A stretch of DNA of 32,390 nt from contig NZ_JAERMS010000033.1 of NCBI RefSeq assembly GCF_017426725.1, forward strand, positions 1 through 32,390, given 5' to 3'. This DNA is from Prevotella illustrans. GTDB taxonomy: Bacteria > Bacteroidota > Bacteroidia > Bacteroidales > Bacteroidaceae. How positions within the stretch are numbered: position 1 is the first letter of the stretch; each line of letters begins with the position of its first letter. Both the position numbers and the translations under genes were made by a program. This document shows, piece by piece, positions 30,780 through 32,390 of this stretch. Under the pieces are notes generated by a model. That model made no database searches, was not told the DNA's origin, and saw only the letters and a list, made by a program, of their open reading frames with translations.

Positions 30780-31241
30780 TTATTTTATTAATTTTCTTAA
30801 TTCACTGATGTTCTTCACCCGTCCTTCCATATAAACCACGGTAAGGTTTATTTGCTTGTCGTTGTGCTTGGTAATGTAGCACACGAAGCGGTTGTTGGCG
30901 CCGTCGGGAATCATGGTTAGGATCATGGTTGTGTTGCGACCGCGCCGTGTCGTCTCACTGCTTACGGCATTTTGCCGGTCGCGTTCCACCAGTTCGTCCA
31001 CCTTGGCCTTCTGCTCCGGTGTAGCCTGAAAGCTGTAACTGCGGTAGAAGTTGAGATTGTATTTGCTGAGCGCACGGCCTTTCACCTTCACTTCCACCAC
31101 CTTTGCTTCCTGTGTTTGTGCTTTCGTCACGACCTTGCCGTCAAACAATGCGTTGACGTTCAGTCCTTGTTGGGCATACATGATGCCCCAAACCGGAAGC
31201 GTGATGAGCATGAGTAAGATTCTTCTTAGCATATCCGTCAT
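30780..31241 (-). CDS. Small secreted protein of the sigma operon, function unknown
   Basis: The 153-residue product has a hydrophobic signal-like N-terminus (MLRRILLMLITLPVWGIMYA) with cleavage likely before QQG. The mature part is charged and soluble in character. It resembles small periplasmic proteins found with Bacteroides anti-sigma factors (DUF4252 or DUF6108 were considered; neither is verified). It is 18 bp after the anti-sigma gene. Starts at 31241 and 31232 are both possible. Confidence 0.65.
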   Translation of the reverse strand: MTDMLRRILLMLITLPVWGIMYAQQGLNVNALFDGKVVTKAQTQEAKVVEVKVKGRALSKYNLNFYRSYSFQATPEQKAKVDELVERDRQNAVSSETTRRGRNTTMILTMIPDGANNRFVCYITKHNDKQINLTVVYMEGRVKNISELRKLIK

Positions 31242-31259
31242 ATTGATTTGTGATGATTT

Positions 31260-31733
31260 CTAATGGTCGGCGTTGCCGTCATCGCTGCCGAAGAGGTCGT
31301 GCAGCTGGCGGTCCGCGCCCGTTTGTCCGGCCTCACCGATGTCGCTCATCGTGGCGGCGACACTGCTCATGATAGCAGCTTTGTCGGTCACGAGACGGTC
31401 ATTGACATAGGCTTTGCAATAGTTTTGCTCACGATCGATGTGGATGAGTGTCGTGCTCATCGCCAATATCACCGCCACGGCAGCCGCTACGCCGAAGAGT
31501 TTTCGTCTGAAGCTGACCTTTAACCTACTCTGCGTGGTCGTTTTCCGCGTCGTTTGCTTGTCGGGCGCGATGCCGATGAGGCTCAATGACACGAACATCT
31601 CGCGCAGCGGAAGCAGCTCTGTCGGAATATCATCGCCCCGAAAGAAGCGATACAGTCGTTGTTCTTCCGCAAGAGTTGTTTCGCCTGCGAAGAAGCGGTC
31701 TGCGAGTTGTTGGATGTCTTCCTTCTTATTCAT
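31260..31733 (-). CDS. Putative FecR-like anti-sigma factor
   Basis: The 157-residue protein has a cytoplasmic N-terminal part with the FecR-like motif LADRFFAGETTLAEEQRLYRFFR (residues 10-32, in parts), one membrane segment (GVAAAVAVILAMSTTLIHI, about 79-98) and a short outer tail of about 60 residues. Such proteins hold an ECF sigma factor at the membrane until released, often by regulated proteolysis ending with RseP; an rseP gene is at 7344 in this window. The 8-bp overlap with the sigma gene (31726-31733) strongly supports the pairing. It has no zinc-binding HxxxCxxC motif. Confidence 0.75.
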   Translation of the reverse strand: MNKKEDIQQLADRFFAGETTLAEEQRLYRFFRGDDIPTELLPLREMFVSLSLIGIAPDKQTTRKTTTQSRLKVSFRRKLFGVAAAVAVILAMSTTLIHIDREQNYCKAYVNDRLVTDKAAIMSSVAATMSDIGEAGQTGADRQLHDLFGSDDGNADH

Positions 31734-32199
31734 TGATTTTTTCGTTTAAATAGCTGTTTCTGATGGCCTGCCGGGCTCTGCTCAGCGCCTTTCTCGCCGC
31801 CACTTCATTGCTCCCGACGAGGGCCGCTATGTCCTTCATCTCCATATTTTCCATGTGCCGGAGCCGGATGAGCGTCTGCTGTAAGGTGGGCAATCGGTCG
31901 ACGATTTTCATCATTTTGTCGATTCGTTCGTCGTCCTCATGGCTTTCATCGATAGTGTATTCGCCGATGTCCTGCCTCCGGGCCCGTCGTCGAATCAGGT
32001 CGATGCAGTGGTTGCGAACAAGAACCGTGGCGAAACCGTCAATCGGCATGCGCAGCGTATCGCAGATCTGCCACAGCTTGAGCAACACGTCCTGCACTAC
32101 GTCCTCGGCTTCTTCCTCACCGCCCATGTATTTCCGGGCAATGAATACCAGCTGCGGTCTGACGCGTTTGACCTCTTGTTTATATTCGTCGACAGTCAT
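31726..32199 (-). CDS. ECF-type RNA polymerase sigma factor
   Basis: The 157-residue protein has region 2 (ARKYMGGEEEAEDVVQDVLLKLW, partly quoted, then VLVRNHCIDLIRRRAR) and region 4 (LPTLQQTLIRLRHMENMEMKDIAALVGSNEVAARKALSRARQAI, helix-turn-helix; residues about 105-150). It would direct RNA polymerase to its own regulon in response to an envelope signal. I chose ATG 32199 (MTVDEYKQEV) because homology starts there; the frame is open to 32274. Overlap with the anti-sigma gene indicates coupled translation. The upstream region is AT-rich and lacks a TAnnTTTG box on this strand, so autoregulation through an alternative promoter is possible. Confidence 0.92.
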   Translation of the reverse strand: MTVDEYKQEVKRVRPQLVFIARKYMGGEEEAEDVVQDVLLKLWQICDTLRMPIDGFATVLVRNHCIDLIRRRARRQDIGEYTIDESHEDDERIDKMMKIVDRLPTLQQTLIRLRHMENMEMKDIAALVGSNEVAARKALSRARQAIRNSYLNEKINE

Positions 32200-32286
32200 C
32201 GAATTTTGCGAGTTCTTTGCTATGATTACGTAATAAGGTGCTTTTTGTGACACGGAATTTATAAAAAAAACCAATAGTGTCCTAAA

Positions 32287-32294
32287 TAATTTTG
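32287..32294 (+). promoter_or_regulatory. Possible outward plus-strand -7 box (TAATTTTG)
   Basis: TAATTTTG fits TAnnTTTG and points out of the window. No -33 box is clear and no gene follows before the window ends. Confidence 0.3.
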
Positions 32295-32314
32295 TGAAAA
32301 CGCATACAAAGTTG

Positions 32315-32336
32315 CATCAAATTATTTGATTTGATG
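32315..32336. promoter_or_regulatory. Inverted repeat CATCAAAT-N6-ATTTGATG
   Basis: CATCAAAT (32315-32322) and ATTTGATG (32329-32336) are perfect inverted half-sites 6 bp apart. They lie about 115 bp upstream of the sigma gene start and 20 bp downstream of the possible outward promoter, consistent with a dimeric regulator site. A role is not shown. Confidence 0.35.
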
Positions 32337-32370
32337 TATTTTGTTCCAATGGTAAAGAGCACATACCCCC

Positions 32371-32390
32371 TCTCCGGCTTCATCACTTGT
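32371..32390. repeat. Inverted copy of the repeat at 6-25
   Basis: TCTCCGGCTTCATCACTTGT here is the exact reverse complement of positions 6-25. The window ends with it, so its full extent is unknown. Confidence 0.85.

Overview
The window is a chromosomal segment of a Bacteroidales bacterium, most likely Prevotella in the broad sense. The evidence is the gene orders yicC-gmk-nadD, rimM-dxr-rseP and L13-S9-S2-EF-Ts, a DUF4290 protein, a MurA with Asp in place of the catalytic Cys, repeated TTTG-N19-TAnnTTTG promoters (the Bacteroidetes sigma-ABfr pattern), and an ECF sigma/FecR-like operon with a surface-type lipoprotein. No rRNA, tRNA, CRISPR array, phage or plasmid gene was seen.

Layout. (1) 1-2826, minus strand: yicC, gmk and nadD. 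A 738-bp element sits between yicC and gmk. It has 29-bp terminal inverted repeats (27/29 identical) around a frameshifted DUF559 nuclease-like gene. Its right repeat is itself split by a 165-bp non-autonomous transposon with Tn5-mosaic-end-like ends and a perfect 9-bp target duplication. The element's left repeat is read in frame as part of the Gmk N-terminus. (2) 2915-9856, plus strand: housekeeping genes tsaB, DUF4290, murA, rimM, dxr, rseP and trpS. (3) 9857-10319: palindromic repeats, one of which recurs at 25.15 kb. (4) 10320-24794: an envelope-glycan region. It holds a low-molecular-weight tyrosine phosphatase, three tandem paralogous multi-pass membrane proteins of unknown function (possibly GT-C-like), a GT14-like transferase, LicD, two GT2 transferases, a Wzx-type flippase, an IspD/TarI-like cytidylyltransferase with an NAD-dependent epimerase, an acyltransferase-3 protein and a GH109-like oxidoreductase-fold protein. 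Genes are on alternating strands in small transcription units. (5) 24795-25832: about 1 kb of non-coding DNA with a palindrome, then the promoter and long leader of rplM. (6) 25833-28761: rplM-rpsI-rpsB-tsf, with a hairpin plus T-run between rpsB and tsf. (7) 28889-32199, minus strand: ECF sigma factor, anti-sigma factor, small secreted protein, predicted beta-barrel protein and lipoprotein.

How the parts fit. The glycan genes could activate a polyol phosphate or sugar (IspD/TarI-like plus epimerase), assemble a repeat unit (GT2s, GT14), transfer a phospho-substituent (LicD), flip the unit (Wzx) and acetylate it (acyltransferase). The three membrane proteins may be lipid-linked-sugar transferases; that is inference. 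The sigma operon looks like an envelope-responsive circuit.

The most unusual items are the nested mobile elements upstream of gmk, the triple membrane-protein array, and the LicD plus TarI/IspD-like pairing. The two window ends carry a perfect 20-bp inverted repeat, which may mean the window is a contig that breaks at a dispersed repeat. All functional calls come from reading motifs by eye; no database search was run.
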